64,000 nt of DNA from Candidatus Phaeomarinobacter ectocarpi (GCF_000689395.1 NZ_HG966617.1:3322721-3386720), one strand, 5' to 3'; shown: positions 53,224 to 62,738, counted from the stretch's first letter. The notes: generated from the letters alone by a model not told the origin. Translations and numbers: made by a program.

Positions 53224-56058
53224 ATGAGCGAGACAAAGGACACAGACGCACAAGACGGCGAAACCGGCGGCACAGGTGCCACCCGGACACCGCGTGCGTC
53301 CGGCGGCAAGCTGACACTCGGCCGGACGGTTGAGACAGGTCATGTGCGGCAGAACTTCTCCCACGGTCGCTCCAAGGCGGTTCTGGTCGAGAAGAAGCGT
53401 CGCCGTGTGGCGCCCAAGGACAAGGCGGAAGCCCCCGCAGCAAAGAAGGCAGCTGCAGCGCCTGCAGCTGAGGCCAAGCCGGCTGCCGCAAAGGCGCCCG
53501 CGCCAGCAGCGCCTGCCGCTGACGCCCCGGCTGCAGAAGCAAAGCCTGCCGCCGCAAAAGCAGCGCCTGCTGCAGACGCCAAGGCCGAAGCAGCGCCCGC
53601 CGCTGAAACGGCTGCGAAGCCTGCGGCCAAAACAGCGACGAAAACCGCTGCCAAGACAACCACCAAGACAGCTGCAAAAACCGCCACCAAGACGGCGGCC
53701 AAGAAAGCAGCCCCGGCTGCCGACGCAGGCAAGCCCGCCCGTGCCTCGCGTCCCGAGCGCGATGCCCGCGCCCGTGGCAACATGGTGCTGCGCACCCTGA
53801 CGGAAGAAGAAAAAGGCGCCCGTGGCCGCGCGCTCATTGAAGCGCGTGAGCGTGAAAAGCTTGAACGCCAGAAAGCCATCGAAGACGCCGAGCGCCGCAA
53901 GGTCGCTGAAGAGGCTGCCCGCGTAGCAGCCATCGAAGAAGCCGCCCGTGCCGCCAAGGAAGAAGAAATTGCCCGCCGCGAGGCAGAAGCCAAGGCCAAA
54001 GCCGACAAGGCTGCAGCCCTGCTTGCCAAGGAAGAAGCCGAAGCCGAAGGCACGCCTGCGCAGGTTCTGCCTGGCGAGCCCAAGCCCGGTGCCAAGGCCA
54101 TTCCGACACCGGTCGCAAAGAAGCGCGAAGACGAAAACAAGCCAGCGCCCAAGCGTACAACCGGCAACGAACGCCGTCGTGGCCGCCTGACAATTTCAAA
54201 CGCCCTGGACGACGAACCGCGGCAGCGGTCGCTCGCTGCCATGCGGCGCCGCCAGCAGCGCGAAAAACGCGCTCGCGGTGGTCAGCAGGAGCAGGTGAAG
54301 GTGCACCGCGAGGTGACCATTCCAGACACGATCACCGTGCAGGAACTTGCCGCGCGTATGACCGAACGTGCCGTGGACGTCATCAAGCTGTTGATGGGCC
54401 AGGGTCAGATGATGCAGATCAACGATGTGATCGACGCAGATACCGCGCAGCTCATCGCCGAAGAAATGGGCCACACGGTTAAGCGTGTGTCTGAATCCGA
54501 TGTCGAAGAAGGCCTCACGGGCGACGTCGATGACGATTCTGATCTGAAGCCGCGTGCGCCGGTCGTGACCGTCATGGGCCACGTTGACCATGGCAAGACG
54601 TCGCTTCTTGATGCTCTGCGTCAGACCGATGTCGCAGCCGGCGAAGCCGGTGGCATTACCCAGCATATCGGCGCCTATCAGGTGCGCATGCCCGCAGGCC
54701 AGCGCATTACCTTCCTTGATACGCCGGGCCACGCCGCCTTTACTACCATGCGTGCGCGTGGCGCTCAGGCAACGGACATCGTGGTGCTTGTTGTGGCCGG
54801 GGATGACGGCGTGATGCCGCAGACCATCGAAGCCATCAACCACGCCAAGGCAGCGAACGTGCCGCTGATCATTGCCATCAACAAGATGGACAAGCCCGAC
54901 ATCGACCCCAATCGCGTGCGCACGGATCTGCTGCAGCACGAAGTGATTGTGGAAAGCATGTCCGGCGATGTGCAGGAAGTCGAAGTCTCCGCCACGGCGA
55001 AGATGAACCTCGACAAGCTCGAAGAAGCCATTTTGCTGCAGTCCGAACTCCTTGAACTCAAGGCCAACCCGGACCGTCCTGCTGACGGCCTCGTCATCGA
55101 AGCCCAGCTCGACAAGGGCCGCGGCCCGGTGGCGACGGTTCTTGTTCAGCGCGGCACGCTGCGACTGGGCGATGTGCTGGTTGCCGGTGGCGAATGGGGT
55201 AAGGTCCGTGCGCTGATCAATGATCGCGGCGAGCAGGTGAAGGAAGCCGGCCCGTCAGAACCCGTCGAAGTGCTTGGCCTCGGCGGCACACCGGAAGCGG
55301 GCGACATGATTTCGGTCGTGGAAGACGAAGGCCGTGCCCGCGAAATCACCGAGTATCGCCAGCGCGTCATGCGCGACAAGCGCGCTGCCGGTACCGCACG
55401 CGGATCGCTTGAGCAGATGTTCACGCAGCTGCAGCAAAGCGACAAGAAGGAAGTACCGCTCGTCGTCAAGGGCGATGTGCAGGGCTCAGTGGAAGCCATT
55501 GTCGGTGCACTCGAAAATGCGGGTACGGACGATATCATGGCGCGCACGCTGCACGCGGGTGTTGGCGGCATCACCGAAAGTGATGTGACGCTGGCTGCCG
55601 CCTCGGGCGCTGCCATTCTCGGCTTCAATGTGCGTGCAAATGCACCTGCCCGTGACGCTGCCCGTCAGCAGGGTGTGGATATCCGATACTACGCGGTGAT
55701 CTACGATCTTGTGGATGACGTGAAAGCGGCCATGGCCGGTGTGCTTGGGCCGGAACTGCGCGAGACGTTCCTCGGCAATGCGGAAATTCTCGAAGTCTTC
55801 AACGTGTCGAAGGTCGGCAAGGTTGCCGGGTGTCGCGTCTCCGAAGGCACGGTCAAACGTGGCTCGAAAGTGCGCCTGCTGCGTGATGATGTCGTGATCC
55901 ACGAAGGCACATTGTCCACCCTCCAGCGCTTCAAGGATGAAGTGAAGGAAGTGGGCAACGGCCAGGAATGTGGCATGTCCTTTGAAAACTATCAGGACAT
56001 CCGCAAGGGCGACGTGATCGAGTGCTTCGACGTGACGGAAGTGGAGCGGGTGATTTAA
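53224..56058 (+). CDS. infB: Translation initiation factor IF-2
   Basis: GTPase that places initiator tRNA on the ribosome. The 944 residues have an N-terminal Ala/Lys/Pro-rich region (about 60-190) of low-complexity repeats such as KTAAKTATK, an IF2_N segment ([27 protein letters not shown]), then the GTPase with G1 GHVDHGKT at 452-459, DTPGHAAF (G3) and NKMDKPD (G4), and the C-terminal domains II-IV. The N-terminal run is long, as expected in Alphaproteobacteria, and contains many near-identical Thr/Lys/Ala words. rbfA begins 38 bases downstream. Confidence 0.98.
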   Translation: MSETKDTDAQDGETGGTGATRTPRASGGKLTLGRTVETGHVRQNFSHGRSKAVLVEKKRRRVAPKDKAEAPAAKKAAAAPAAEAKPAAAKAPAPAAPAADAPAAEAKPAAAKAAPAADAKAEAAPAAETAAKPAAKTATKTAAKTTTKTAAKTATKTAAKKAAPAADAGKPARASRPERDARARGNMVLRTLTEEEKGARGRALIEAREREKLERQKAIEDAERRKVAEEAARVAAIEEAARAAKEEEIARREAEAKAKADKAAALLAKEEAEAEGTPAQVLPGEPKPGAKAIPTPVAKKREDENKPAPKRTTGNERRRGRLTISNALDDEPRQRSLAAMRRRQQREKRARGGQQEQVKVHREVTIPDTITVQELAARMTERAVDVIKLLMGQGQMMQINDVIDADTAQLIAEEMGHTVKRVSESDVEEGLTGDVDDDSDLKPRAPVVTVMGHVDHGKTSLLDALRQTDVAAGEAGGITQHIGAYQVRMPAGQRITFLDTPGHAAFTTMRARGAQATDIVVLVVAGDDGVMPQTIEAINHAKAANVPLIIAINKMDKPDIDPNRVRTDLLQHEVIVESMSGDVQEVEVSATAKMNLDKLEEAILLQSELLELKANPDRPADGLVIEAQLDKGRGPVATVLVQRGTLRLGDVLVAGGEWGKVRALINDRGEQVKEAGPSEPVEVLGLGGTPEAGDMISVVEDEGRAREITEYRQRVMRDKRAAGTARGSLEQMFTQLQQSDKKEVPLVVKGDVQGSVEAIVGALENAGTDDIMARTLHAGVGGITESDVTLAAASGAAILGFNVRANAPARDAARQQGVDIRYYAVIYDLVDDVKAAMAGVLGPELRETFLGNAEILEVFNVSKVGKVAGCRVSEGTVKRGSKVRLLRDDVVIHEGTLSTLQRFKDEVKEVGNGQECGMSFENYQDIRKGDVIECFDVTEVERVI

Positions 56059-56096
56059 GCGCCTCGCTTGTCCTTCCCCTGAGGTCCGGATAGCTC

Positions 56097-56510
56097 ATGA
56101 GCAGATCAGATCATGTGTCCAACGCCAGCAGGCGGGGGCCATCGCAACGGCAGTTGCGGGTGGGCGAACTCATTCGCCATGTGCTCAGCGAATTGCTGGC
56201 GCGCGGTGACGTCCATGACCCGGTGCTGGAATCGACCATTGTCACCGTCACCGAGGTGCGCGCCTCCAACGATCTGCGCAATGCCAGTGTCGCCATCGAG
56301 CCCTTGGGCGGCGAGGGCGAACAGGAAGTGCTCGAAGCCCTCAGGCGCAACCGCAAATATCTGCGCGGTGAGCTTGGCAAGCGCATGACGACCAAGTTCA
56401 CGCCGGACCTGACTTTCGAAATCGACAAGAGCTTTGCCGAAGGTGCCCGCATTGACGGCATCCTGCGGTCAGCGGACGTGGCGCGCGACATCGAAGAAGA
56501 CGAGAAATAG
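56097..56510 (+). CDS. rbfA: Ribosome-binding factor A
   Basis: Cold-shock-linked 30S assembly factor with a KH-like fold. The 137 residues show RQLRVGELIRHVLSELLARGDVHDPVLESTIVTVTEVRASNDLRNASVAIEPLG and the closing FEIDKSFAEGARIDGIL. It stands 38 bases after infB and 3 before truB, so probably the same message. Confidence 0.96.
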   Translation: MSRSDHVSNASRRGPSQRQLRVGELIRHVLSELLARGDVHDPVLESTIVTVTEVRASNDLRNASVAIEPLGGEGEQEVLEALRRNRKYLRGELGKRMTTKFTPDLTFEIDKSFAEGARIDGILRSADVARDIEEDEK

Positions 56511-56513
56511 CCC

Positions 56514-57476
56514 ATGGGCCGTCGCAAAAAAGGCCTGCCTGTCTCTGGATGGGTGGTGGTGGACAAGCCGCTTGGGCCGACCTCAACCCATGTGGTGTCG
56601 AAGGTCCGTCGCGCGTTCAATGCCCAAAAGGCGGGCCACGCCGGCACGCTGGACCCGTTGGGCTCAGGCATTCTGCCGGTTGCGCTGGGTGAGGCGACCA
56701 AAACTGTTCCCTATCTGGTGGACGCCACCAAGGACTACCGATTTGCCGTCCACTGGGGCGAGCAGCGCGACACCGATGACCGCGAGGGTGACGTGACCGC
56801 CACCAGCGATGTGCGCCCCACCAAAGATGCCATTCTGGCCGCTTTGCCCAAATATGTGGGCGAAATCAGCCAAATTCCGCCCAAATACTCCGCCATCAAG
56901 GTCAATGGCGAGCGCGCCTACGACCTGGCCCGTGACGGCGAGGAGGTCGAGCTCAAGGCCCGCACGGTCGAGATCCACGATCTCAAGCTGATCGACCAGC
57001 CGTCCAACGACGAGGCTGTGTTTGAAATGACCTGCGGAAAAGGCACCTATGTGCGGTCCCTGGCGCGCGATCTGGCGCAGGATTTAGGCACTTTTGGCCA
57101 TGTGGCGATGCTGCGCCGCCTGCGGGTCGGCCCATTCAGCGAAGAAGACGCTGTAGCCCTTGATGTTATTACGGAATTTCCAACTCAAATAGCGGTGGAA
57201 ACTGCGCCCGATATGGGCAATAGTCCGCCCGCGCCAGACCCCAAGGCGCCTTTTTTATTGCCACTTGAGACCGCGCTGGACGACATCCCGGCCCTGGCCG
57301 TGAGTGGCAATGATGCGGCGCGATTAAAGCAAGGTCAGGCGGTTCTGTCGCGTGGACGGGACGCACCCATCGTCAAAGGCACAATATGCGCCATGCTTCA
57401 CGGGCAACCCGTTGCCCTGTGTGAAGCACGACAAGGTGAGTTACAGCCCACGCGCGTTTTCAACCTCCCCTCTTGA
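56514..57476 (+). CDS. truB: tRNA pseudouridine-55 synthase TruB
   Basis: Makes pseudouridine at tRNA position 55. The 320 residues show WVVVDKPLGPTSTHVVSKV, GHAGTLDPLGSG with catalytic Asp47, KYSAIKVNGERAYDLARDGEEVELKARTVEIHDL and the GKGTYVRSLARDLAQDLG motif. The C-terminal extra domain (about 235-320) is longer than E. coli TruB. The stop codon lies within a hairpin with a T-run (see terminator). It begins three bases after rbfA. Confidence 0.96.
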   Translation: MGRRKKGLPVSGWVVVDKPLGPTSTHVVSKVRRAFNAQKAGHAGTLDPLGSGILPVALGEATKTVPYLVDATKDYRFAVHWGEQRDTDDREGDVTATSDVRPTKDAILAALPKYVGEISQIPPKYSAIKVNGERAYDLARDGEEVELKARTVEIHDLKLIDQPSNDEAVFEMTCGKGTYVRSLARDLAQDLGTFGHVAMLRRLRVGPFSEEDAVALDVITEFPTQIAVETAPDMGNSPPAPDPKAPFLLPLETALDDIPALAVSGNDAARLKQGQAVLSRGRDAPIVKGTICAMLHGQPVALCEARQGELQPTRVFNLPS

Positions 57477-57486
57477 GGGGAGTTTT
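57465..57486 (+). terminator. Stem-loop with T-run overlapping the truB stop
   Basis: CTCCCCTC (57465-57472) pairs with GAGGGGAG (57475-57482), followed by TTTT (57483-57486). The truB stop codon (57474-57476) is inside it. The minimal two-base loop would open by pairing loss at the top. This could stop part of the truB message before rpsO. Confidence 0.55.
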
Positions 57487-57491
57487 AGACC

Positions 57492-57514
57492 GCGCTGCGT
57501 CATGAACGCAGCGC
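57492..57514 (+). promoter_or_regulatory. Candidate S15 leader hairpin upstream of rpsO
   Basis: GCGCTGCGT-CATGA-ACGCAGCGC is a perfect nine-base stem with a five-base loop, placed just before the rpsO ribosome site (AAAGGAAG) and 17 bases before the ATG. Leader hairpins bound by S15 control rpsO in several bacterial groups, with different shapes; function here is inferred. Confidence 0.5.
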
Positions 57515-57531
57515 CATAGAAAGGAAGCCCG

Positions 57532-57801
57532 ATGTCGATTACACCTGAGCGCAAATCTGAGCTCATCAAAGAATACGGCACCAAAGACGGTGACACTGGG
57601 TCACCCGAAGTGCAGGTCGCAATCCTCACCGAGCGGATTTCAAATCTGACGGATCACTTCAAAGGCCACGGCAAGGACAACCATTCCCGCCGCGGACTGC
57701 TGAAGATGGTCAGCCAGCGCCGCCGGTTGCTGGACTATGTGAAGGCAAAGAACGAGCCGCGGTACAAGGATCTGATCCAGCGCCTCGGCATTCGTCGCTA
57801 G
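57532..57801 (+). CDS. rpsO: 30S ribosomal protein S15
   Basis: Primary 16S rRNA-binding protein of the platform. The 89 residues are the standard length, with [21 protein letters not shown], the conserved H-x5-DNHSRRGLL region and [13 protein letters not shown] strong AAAGGAAG precedes the ATG. It is followed by pnp after 205 bases, the usual bacterial order. Confidence 0.98.
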   Translation: MSITPERKSELIKEYGTKDGDTGSPEVQVAILTERISNLTDHFKGHGKDNHSRRGLLKMVSQRRRLLDYVKAKNEPRYKDLIQRLGIRR

Positions 57802-57808
57802 CACGCAA

Positions 57809-57850
57809 AACAAGCGCCCGCCCTTGGAAATCCCAGAGGCGGGCGTTGTT
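57809..57850 (+). terminator. Stem-loop between rpsO and pnp
   Basis: AACAAGCGCCCGCC (57809-57822) pairs with GGCGGGCGTTGTT (57838-57850), with one bulged base. In other bacteria this spacer carries a terminator or an RNase III site used in pnp autoregulation. The following T-rich text is interrupted, so partial termination or processing is more likely than full stop. Confidence 0.55.
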
Positions 57851-58006
57851 GCTCAAAATCCGTATGCGGATCATCGGGAGGGCTCGATTGATGCACATGC
57901 GGTCCGGGTGTTGGAGAAGGCTCCGCTCCCGGCATCTTGGCGGCCCAAGGCAAACGAATGCCCCCGCCAGTGCCACATGACGGCACACGATTAGGAAACT
58001 GAAACT

Positions 58007-60121
58007 ATGTTTGATATCCACAAGCAAGAAATTGAATGGGGCGGGCGCACGCTCACCCTCGAAACCGGCCGCATCGCCCGTCAGGCTGACGGTGCAGTGC
58101 TGGCAACCTATGGTGAGACATCTGTTCTCGCCACAGTCGTCGCGGATCGCCAGCCCAAGCCGGGCCTGGATTTCTTCCCGCTGACAGTGAACTATCAGGA
58201 GAAGTACTACGCAGCGGGCAAGATCCCCGGCGGCTTCTTCAAGCGTGAAGCACGCCCGACTGAAAAAGAAACACTGACATCGCGCCTGATCGACCGTCCG
58301 ATCCGCCCGCTGTTCGTCAAAGGCTTCAAGAACGAAACGCAGGTTATCGCGACTGTTCTCAGCCACGACCTTGAAAACGATCCTGACATTGTGGCGCTCG
58401 TTGCCGTGTCTGCTGCTCTTACTATTTCCGGTGTGCCGTTCCTCGGCCCCATCGGTGGTGCACGCGTTGGCTACAAGGATGGTGCCTACTCCCTGAACCC
58501 GACCGTGGACGAGCTTGCTGAAAGCGATCTTGACCTTGTGGTTGCCGGCACAGGCGACGCGGTGCTGATGGTTGAATCAGAAGCCAACGAGCTGGACGAA
58601 GACGTCATGCTCGGCGCTGTGATGTATGGCCACAAGGAAATGCAGCCGGTGCTTGATATGATCATCAAGCTGGCTGAAGGCGCTGCCAAAGAGCCGCGCG
58701 ACTTTACAGCCCCGGACAACTCAGCCCTTGAAGCCAAGGTGCGTGAGATTGTTGAAGGCGACCTGCGCGCTGCCTATCAGATTGCTGACAAGGCCAAGCG
58801 CCAGGAAGCTGTGGCTCAGGCCAAGGACAAGGCCGTTGAGGCATTGGCCGACGGCTCCGAGGGCGCACCGGATGCATCTGCAATCGGTGGATCATTCAAG
58901 GCCATCGAGTCCGACATTGTGCGTAACTCGATCCTCGACACAAGCAAGCGCATCGACGGCCGCGGCCTTGCTGATGTGCGTCCGATCCTGTCGGAAGTGT
59001 CTGTTCTGCCACGTACGCACGGTTCCTCGCTGTTCACCCGTGGTGAAACCCAGGCGCTGGTTGTGGCAACCCTGGGCACCGGTGACGACGAGCAGATGAT
59101 TGATGCTCTGTCGGGCACCTACAAAGAAAACTTCATGCTGCACTACAACTTCCCGCCTTACTCTGTGGGTGAGACGGGTCGCACAGGCTTCACTGGCCGC
59201 CGTGAAATCGGTCACGGCAAGCTGGCATGGCGTGCCCTGAAGGCGCTGCTGCCTGCCAAGGACGAATTCCCCTACACCATTCGTCTGGTGTCGGAAATCA
59301 CCGAGTCCAACGGCTCGTCCTCCATGGCAACAGTCTGCGGTGCATCGCTGTCCATGATGGACGCAGGTGTTCCGCTCAAGCGTCCGTGCTCCGGCATTGC
59401 CATGGGCCTGATCAAGGAAGGCGACAAGTTCGCTGTCCTGTCAGACATCCTCGGCGACGAAGATCACTTGGGCGACATGGACTTCAAGGTGGCTGGGTCC
59501 GAAGCGGGCATCACGTCCCTGCAGATGGACATCAAGATCACCGGCATCACCGAAGAGATCATGCGCACAGCGCTTGATCAGGCAAAGGGTGGGCGCATGC
59601 ACATCCTCGGTGAAATGTCGAAGGCCCTGACATCCGGCCGCGAAGAAGTGGGCGAGTTCGCTCCCCGCATCGAAGTGATCACTGTGCCCAAGGACAAGAT
59701 CCGTGACGTGATCGGCACCGGCGGTAAGGTCGTGCGTCAGATCGTTGAAGAAACCGGCGCCAAGGTGAACATCGAAGACGATGGCACCATCTCCGTTGCC
59801 TCCAGCGACGCAGCCTCCATCAAGGCGGCTCTCGACTGGATCAAGGGCATCACGGCAGAGCCGGAAGTTGGTGAAATCTATGACGGCAAGATCGTCAAGG
59901 TCATGGACTTCGGTGCCTTCGTGAACTTCTTCGGCCCCAAGGACGGCCTCGTCCACATTTCCCAGCTTGCGCCTGAGCGCGTTGAGAAAGTGTCTGACGT
60001 GGTCAAGGAAGGCGACACTGTGAAAGTGAAGCTGCTGGGCTTTGATGATCGCGGCAAGGTGCGCCTGTCCATGAAGGTTGTGGATCAGGAAACCGGCAAG
60101 GATCTGGAAGCCGCCGAATAA
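58007..60121 (+). CDS. pnp: Polyribonucleotide nucleotidyltransferase (PNPase)
   Basis: Phosphorolytic 3'-5' exoribonuclease for mRNA decay. The 704 residues have two RNase PH domains (about 10-215 and 310-530), a linking helical domain, KH (about 560-615, [27 protein letters not shown]) and S1 (about 620-695, [32 protein letters not shown]). [27 protein letters not shown] and the SGSS-like [23 protein letters not shown] motif mark the active sites. A strong terminator follows. Confidence 0.98.
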   Translation: MFDIHKQEIEWGGRTLTLETGRIARQADGAVLATYGETSVLATVVADRQPKPGLDFFPLTVNYQEKYYAAGKIPGGFFKREARPTEKETLTSRLIDRPIRPLFVKGFKNETQVIATVLSHDLENDPDIVALVAVSAALTISGVPFLGPIGGARVGYKDGAYSLNPTVDELAESDLDLVVAGTGDAVLMVESEANELDEDVMLGAVMYGHKEMQPVLDMIIKLAEGAAKEPRDFTAPDNSALEAKVREIVEGDLRAAYQIADKAKRQEAVAQAKDKAVEALADGSEGAPDASAIGGSFKAIESDIVRNSILDTSKRIDGRGLADVRPILSEVSVLPRTHGSSLFTRGETQALVVATLGTGDDEQMIDALSGTYKENFMLHYNFPPYSVGETGRTGFTGRREIGHGKLAWRALKALLPAKDEFPYTIRLVSEITESNGSSSMATVCGASLSMMDAGVPLKRPCSGIAMGLIKEGDKFAVLSDILGDEDHLGDMDFKVAGSEAGITSLQMDIKITGITEEIMRTALDQAKGGRMHILGEMSKALTSGREEVGEFAPRIEVITVPKDKIRDVIGTGGKVVRQIVEETGAKVNIEDDGTISVASSDAASIKAALDWIKGITAEPEVGEIYDGKIVKVMDFGAFVNFFGPKDGLVHISQLAPERVEKVSDVVKEGDTVKVKLLGFDDRGKVRLSMKVVDQETGKDLEAAE

Positions 60122-60147
60122 GCTTCCTCGAACCTGAACAAATTGAA

Positions 60148-60180
60148 ACGGGCGCTGGCCATGAACCAGCGCCCGTTTTT
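60148..60180 (+). terminator. Rho-independent terminator after pnp
   Basis: ACGGGCGCTGG (60148-60158) pairs perfectly with CCAGCGCCCGT (60166-60176) across a seven-base loop; a run of T (60176-60180) follows. It lies 26 bases after the pnp stop and closes the rimP-pnp block. Confidence 0.92.
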
Positions 60181-60232
60181 CGTTATGGTGCCCATGTGCA
60201 AAACACGGATGCACCAATGAAGGGATACCAGG

Positions 60233-60838
60233 ATGCGACTTCTGACAGCCATCATCATCATGATTGCATTTGCCGCTCCGGCACACGCAGCCGACGACTG
60301 GCGCAGCGTCGGCCATCCCTATGATGTTGAACGCATAGACACGGTGGCCGCAGCCATTGCCCAGGGCAATGCGGAAGCCAAAGGCAAGGGCTCTGGCTAT
60401 GAGCAGGCCGTGGCAAAGCTGCTGATGGCGGCACCCGCCGGCAACATCGACACCAGGGCCATGGTCGGAAACTGGCAGTGCCGCACCATCAAGGTGGGTG
60501 GTCCTTTCGTGGGGCTGGTCATCTATGACTGGTTCAAATGCCGCATCGACGAACGCACCGGCACCCTGACCGTGACGAAGGTCACCGGGTCCCAGAACTT
60601 TGCAGGCACTCTCTACACAGATGGCCCCCGGCGCATGGTGCTGCTGGGCGGCGGTTATTATGGCTATGAAGCCCAGCGGGCCTATCAGGCGGGTGACAGC
60701 GCCGACGGCAAATCACCGGACAACCGCGACAAGGTCGCAACCGTCGAGATGCTGGGACCTAACTGGCTGCGGTTTGTGTTCCCGTACCCCGCCCGCGAAA
60801 GCACCTATGACATCATCGAGTTCCGGCGTGACGGATAG
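60233..60838 (+). CDS. DUF4893-type secreted protein
   Basis: A 201-residue protein with a clear signal peptide, MRLLTAIIIMIAFAAPAHA, cut after Ala19. The mature part resembles DUF4893: DDWRSVGHPYDVERIDTVAAAI, MVGNWQCRTIKVGGPFVGLVIYDWFKCRIDE (Cys pair), NFAGTLYTDGPRRMVLLGGGYYGYEAQRAY and LRFVFPYPARESTYDIIEFRR. Function unknown; likely periplasmic. A methyltransferase gene follows 15 bases on. Confidence 0.82.
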   Translation: MRLLTAIIIMIAFAAPAHAADDWRSVGHPYDVERIDTVAAAIAQGNAEAKGKGSGYEQAVAKLLMAAPAGNIDTRAMVGNWQCRTIKVGGPFVGLVIYDWFKCRIDERTGTLTVTKVTGSQNFAGTLYTDGPRRMVLLGGGYYGYEAQRAYQAGDSADGKSPDNRDKVATVEMLGPNWLRFVFPYPARESTYDIIEFRRDG

Positions 60839-60853
60839 GGGCAACGGGTAGCC

Positions 60854-61582
60854 ATGCCAGACGCCCATTACGATGATCCGCGCCTTGCCGCCATCTATGA
60901 TCTTGGCAATGGCTGGAGCGAGGACAGCGACTATTATCTGGCGCTCGCAGGGACCAGACCCTGCCGGGTTCTGGATATTGGGTGCGGTACCGGCATCATC
61001 ACCGACGCGATAGCCGCCCGCGGACATGTGGTCGTCGGCGCAGACCCGTCACCGGGCATGCTGGCGGTGGCCCGCGCCAAGCCGCAGGCCGACCGCATTC
61101 AGTGGGTGGAGAGCGACGCGCAGTCACTGGACCTTGGCGAGACATTTGATCTCATCATCATGACCGGTCATGCGTTCCAGACACTCGCCACGGACCGGGA
61201 CATTGAAGCAGCGGCTGCATCCATCAAGCGTCACCTGGCGCCTGATGGCCGCGCGGTGTTTGAAAGCCGCAATCCGCTCATCGACTGGCCATCCAGATGG
61301 GCCTACGGGGTTGATCTTGAAGCACCACAAGGCACGGTCCGTGAGACACGTGAGTTTCTTGGGGCTGACGCGGGATGCATGACGTTTGACCTGCGCTACA
61401 GATTTCCCGGTGGGGCAGAGCTTGTATCCCGCAGCGTCCTTCGCTTTGCAGAGCGCAAGACCATTGAAGCCGTGTTCCGCACCGCAGGCCTGGTGCCCGA
61501 GCATGTCCACGGTGACTGGGATGGATCATCCTTTGATGCCGCATCGTCACCTGAGATGATTTTCCACATGCGTCACGCCTAG
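60854..61582 (+). CDS. Class I SAM-dependent methyltransferase
   Basis: A 242-residue cytosolic methyltransferase. Motif I is RVLDIGCGTGIITDAIAARG, the acidic loop after strand 2 is GADPSPGMLAVARAK, and FDLIIMTGHAFQTL is near motif IV. The C-terminal part (about 150-242) is beta-rich and reads FDLRYRFPGGAELVSRSVLRFAERKTIEAVFRTAGL. Targets are unknown; small-molecule methylation is likely by fold. It follows the DUF4893 gene closely and may be co-expressed. Confidence 0.85.
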   Translation: MPDAHYDDPRLAAIYDLGNGWSEDSDYYLALAGTRPCRVLDIGCGTGIITDAIAARGHVVVGADPSPGMLAVARAKPQADRIQWVESDAQSLDLGETFDLIIMTGHAFQTLATDRDIEAAAASIKRHLAPDGRAVFESRNPLIDWPSRWAYGVDLEAPQGTVRETREFLGADAGCMTFDLRYRFPGGAELVSRSVLRFAERKTIEAVFRTAGLVPEHVHGDWDGSSFDAASSPEMIFHMRHA

Positions 61583-61609
61583 GTCGCCGAACGATCTGGT
61601 CCGCCGCAT

Positions 61610-61650
61610 CCCCGGACTTGATCCGGGGTCCACTCTCGGTTGCTGTGCAG
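61610..61650. repeat. Dispersed palindrome, left part (copy 3)
   Basis: The core CCCCGGACTTGATCCGGGG (61610-61628) is followed by text nearly the same as copy 2: GTCCACTCTCGGTTGCTGTG. The inverted arm expected about 50 bases downstream is missing; the 3' end of an AT-rich gene is there instead. Confidence 0.8.
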
Positions 61651-61661
61651 GCCGTGAGCTG

Positions 61662-62117
61662 CTAGTCGGCCCTTCGGTCTATTTGTTCTGCTAATGCCAA
61701 TGAACTTTGTAACTGCACCATGAACTTGCAGATAGAGAAGACCATTTCATCCAATCCCACCTCAAAATAGTGAAAGTCCTCAGAACTGTACTTTTGATAA
61801 GAATCAAGGTCTCGGTCCCAAACCACTCCCTTGCCCCCAACGAAAATCACCTTACCGCCTTCATTGAAAATGATGGCGTTGTAGTAGTCGCTGACCCCAT
61901 AGCCAATTTTCTGCGAATTGTTGCGCAGGTCGGCGAGAACTTCGATTGAAAGTGCCATGAAGTCCGCCGGCTCTATCGTGTCTTCGATATGATCCTTGGT
62001 GAATCTAATGACGATGTCAGTCAAGCGATACGGCCAAACCCCAAAATTCCAGGATTCAGAGGTCTCTCCATGAAACTGTCTCGTCCTACCGAATTCAATT
62101 ATTTCCTCGATCCGCAT
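61662..62117 (-). CDS. AT-rich gene of unknown function, possibly acquired
   Basis: A 151-residue protein, acidic and aromatic, with no signal peptide: MRIEEIIEFGRTRQFHGETSESW, WPYRLTDIVIRFTKDHIEDTIEPADFMALSIEVLADLRNN, then YYNAIIFNEGGKVIFVGGKGVVWDRDLDSY and EVGLDEMVFSICKFMVQLQ. Size and composition recall immunity proteins or SMI1-like folds, but I do not recognise it. Base composition is far from its neighbours: 23 of 60 bases are G or C in 61681-61740. It lies between two halves of a dispersed palindrome. GGAGTGAGG lies upstream of the ATG. Confidence 0.6.
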   Translation of the reverse strand: MRIEEIIEFGRTRQFHGETSESWNFGVWPYRLTDIVIRFTKDHIEDTIEPADFMALSIEVLADLRNNSQKIGYGVSDYYNAIIFNEGGKVIFVGGKGVVWDRDLDSYQKYSSEDFHYFEVGLDEMVFSICKFMVQLQSSLALAEQIDRRAD

Positions 62118-62230
62118 CAGAGGGCCTCACTCCGGTAATCGCGATTGAGCACTAATAACAATCAAAGGAAGGTCGGCAAAGCGCAGCTTTTGTTCGATGT
62201 CATTCCGGCAGGCAAGACGGCAATTTTGCC

Positions 62231-62249
62231 CCCCGCATCAAGTCCGGGG
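62231..62249. repeat. Dispersed palindrome, right part (copy 4)
   Basis: CCCCGCATCAAGTCCGGGG matches the inverted arm of the element seen in full at 4121-4207. Only this half is present. Taken with 61610-61650 it may be one copy split by the gene between. Confidence 0.65.
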
Positions 62250-62583
62250 CTACGGAAAAAATTTCAGGAATCTATCCCCGGTCTTTTGGGCGGCCTCATA
62301 CTGGGTACGCCTCGTGCTTGAGGGCATCCCGGACCGTCCGGGCTTGGGCATGGGGGCGGATGGCCTTGTGGGCAGCGTGCGGGTAACGAACGCAGGTGAC
62401 CATGAGGCGGCAAAGGCTCGGCCCGGCGCGTAAAGTAAGATCGCCCCGGTGGACGTGCATGCGGACGCGGCACATGGCCAGACCGGTGTCGGAATGCATG
62501 TGTGACCGGTAGCAAGGCTGCGGTGGAATTAGGTGAGGTAACGCTTCGCCCCATCGTTTGTGTCTGAGCCGAAGACCATCCGT

Positions 62584-62662
62584 AACGGGAGCGCTGCTCA
62601 TGAGCGGCACTCGATACATAGTTTGATCACAACGGCCGGGCTGCCACGGCAGCGCTCCCGTT
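62584..62662. repeat. Perfect 14-base inverted repeat
   Basis: AACGGGAGCGCTGC (62584-62597) and GCAGCGCTCCCGTT (62649-62662) are exact inverse complements, 51 bases apart. The right arm can also fold locally as GCTGCC-AC-GGCAGC (62641-62654), so two exclusive structures are possible. It sits about 75 bases ahead of marR. Confidence 0.75.
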
Positions 62663-62699
62663 CTCCCTTGCCTGAGACACCTCTTGAATGCAGCTTTTA

Positions 62700-62717
62700 A
62701 ATATGCATATACATATT
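62700..62717. promoter_or_regulatory. Operator-like palindrome upstream of the MarR gene
   Basis: AATATG-CATATA-CATATT is a perfect inverted repeat of six-base half sites, ending 21 bases before the marR start. A near copy lies before the Fe-S gene (63240-63258). MarR proteins usually repress their own gene through such sites. Confidence 0.65.
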
Positions 62718-62738
62718 ACAGATGATCAGGAGACAGCC

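Larger units (their letters stand above)
62118..62738. other. 621-base spacer with half a palindrome and a long inverted repeat
   Basis: I assign no gene here. The first part holds the right-hand palindrome half (62231-62249). A frame on the minus strand (62296-62619, 107 codons) has GC-rich third positions but no ribosome site and no recognisable family, so I leave it out. Near the end is a 14-base inverted repeat (62584-62662), and an operator-like palindrome precedes marR (62700-62717). Confidence 0.4.

Noticed and set aside
62296-62619. 107-codon frame on the minus strand
   Set aside because: Third positions are GC-rich, but there is no ribosome binding site, no recognisable domain, and the start falls within an inverted repeat.
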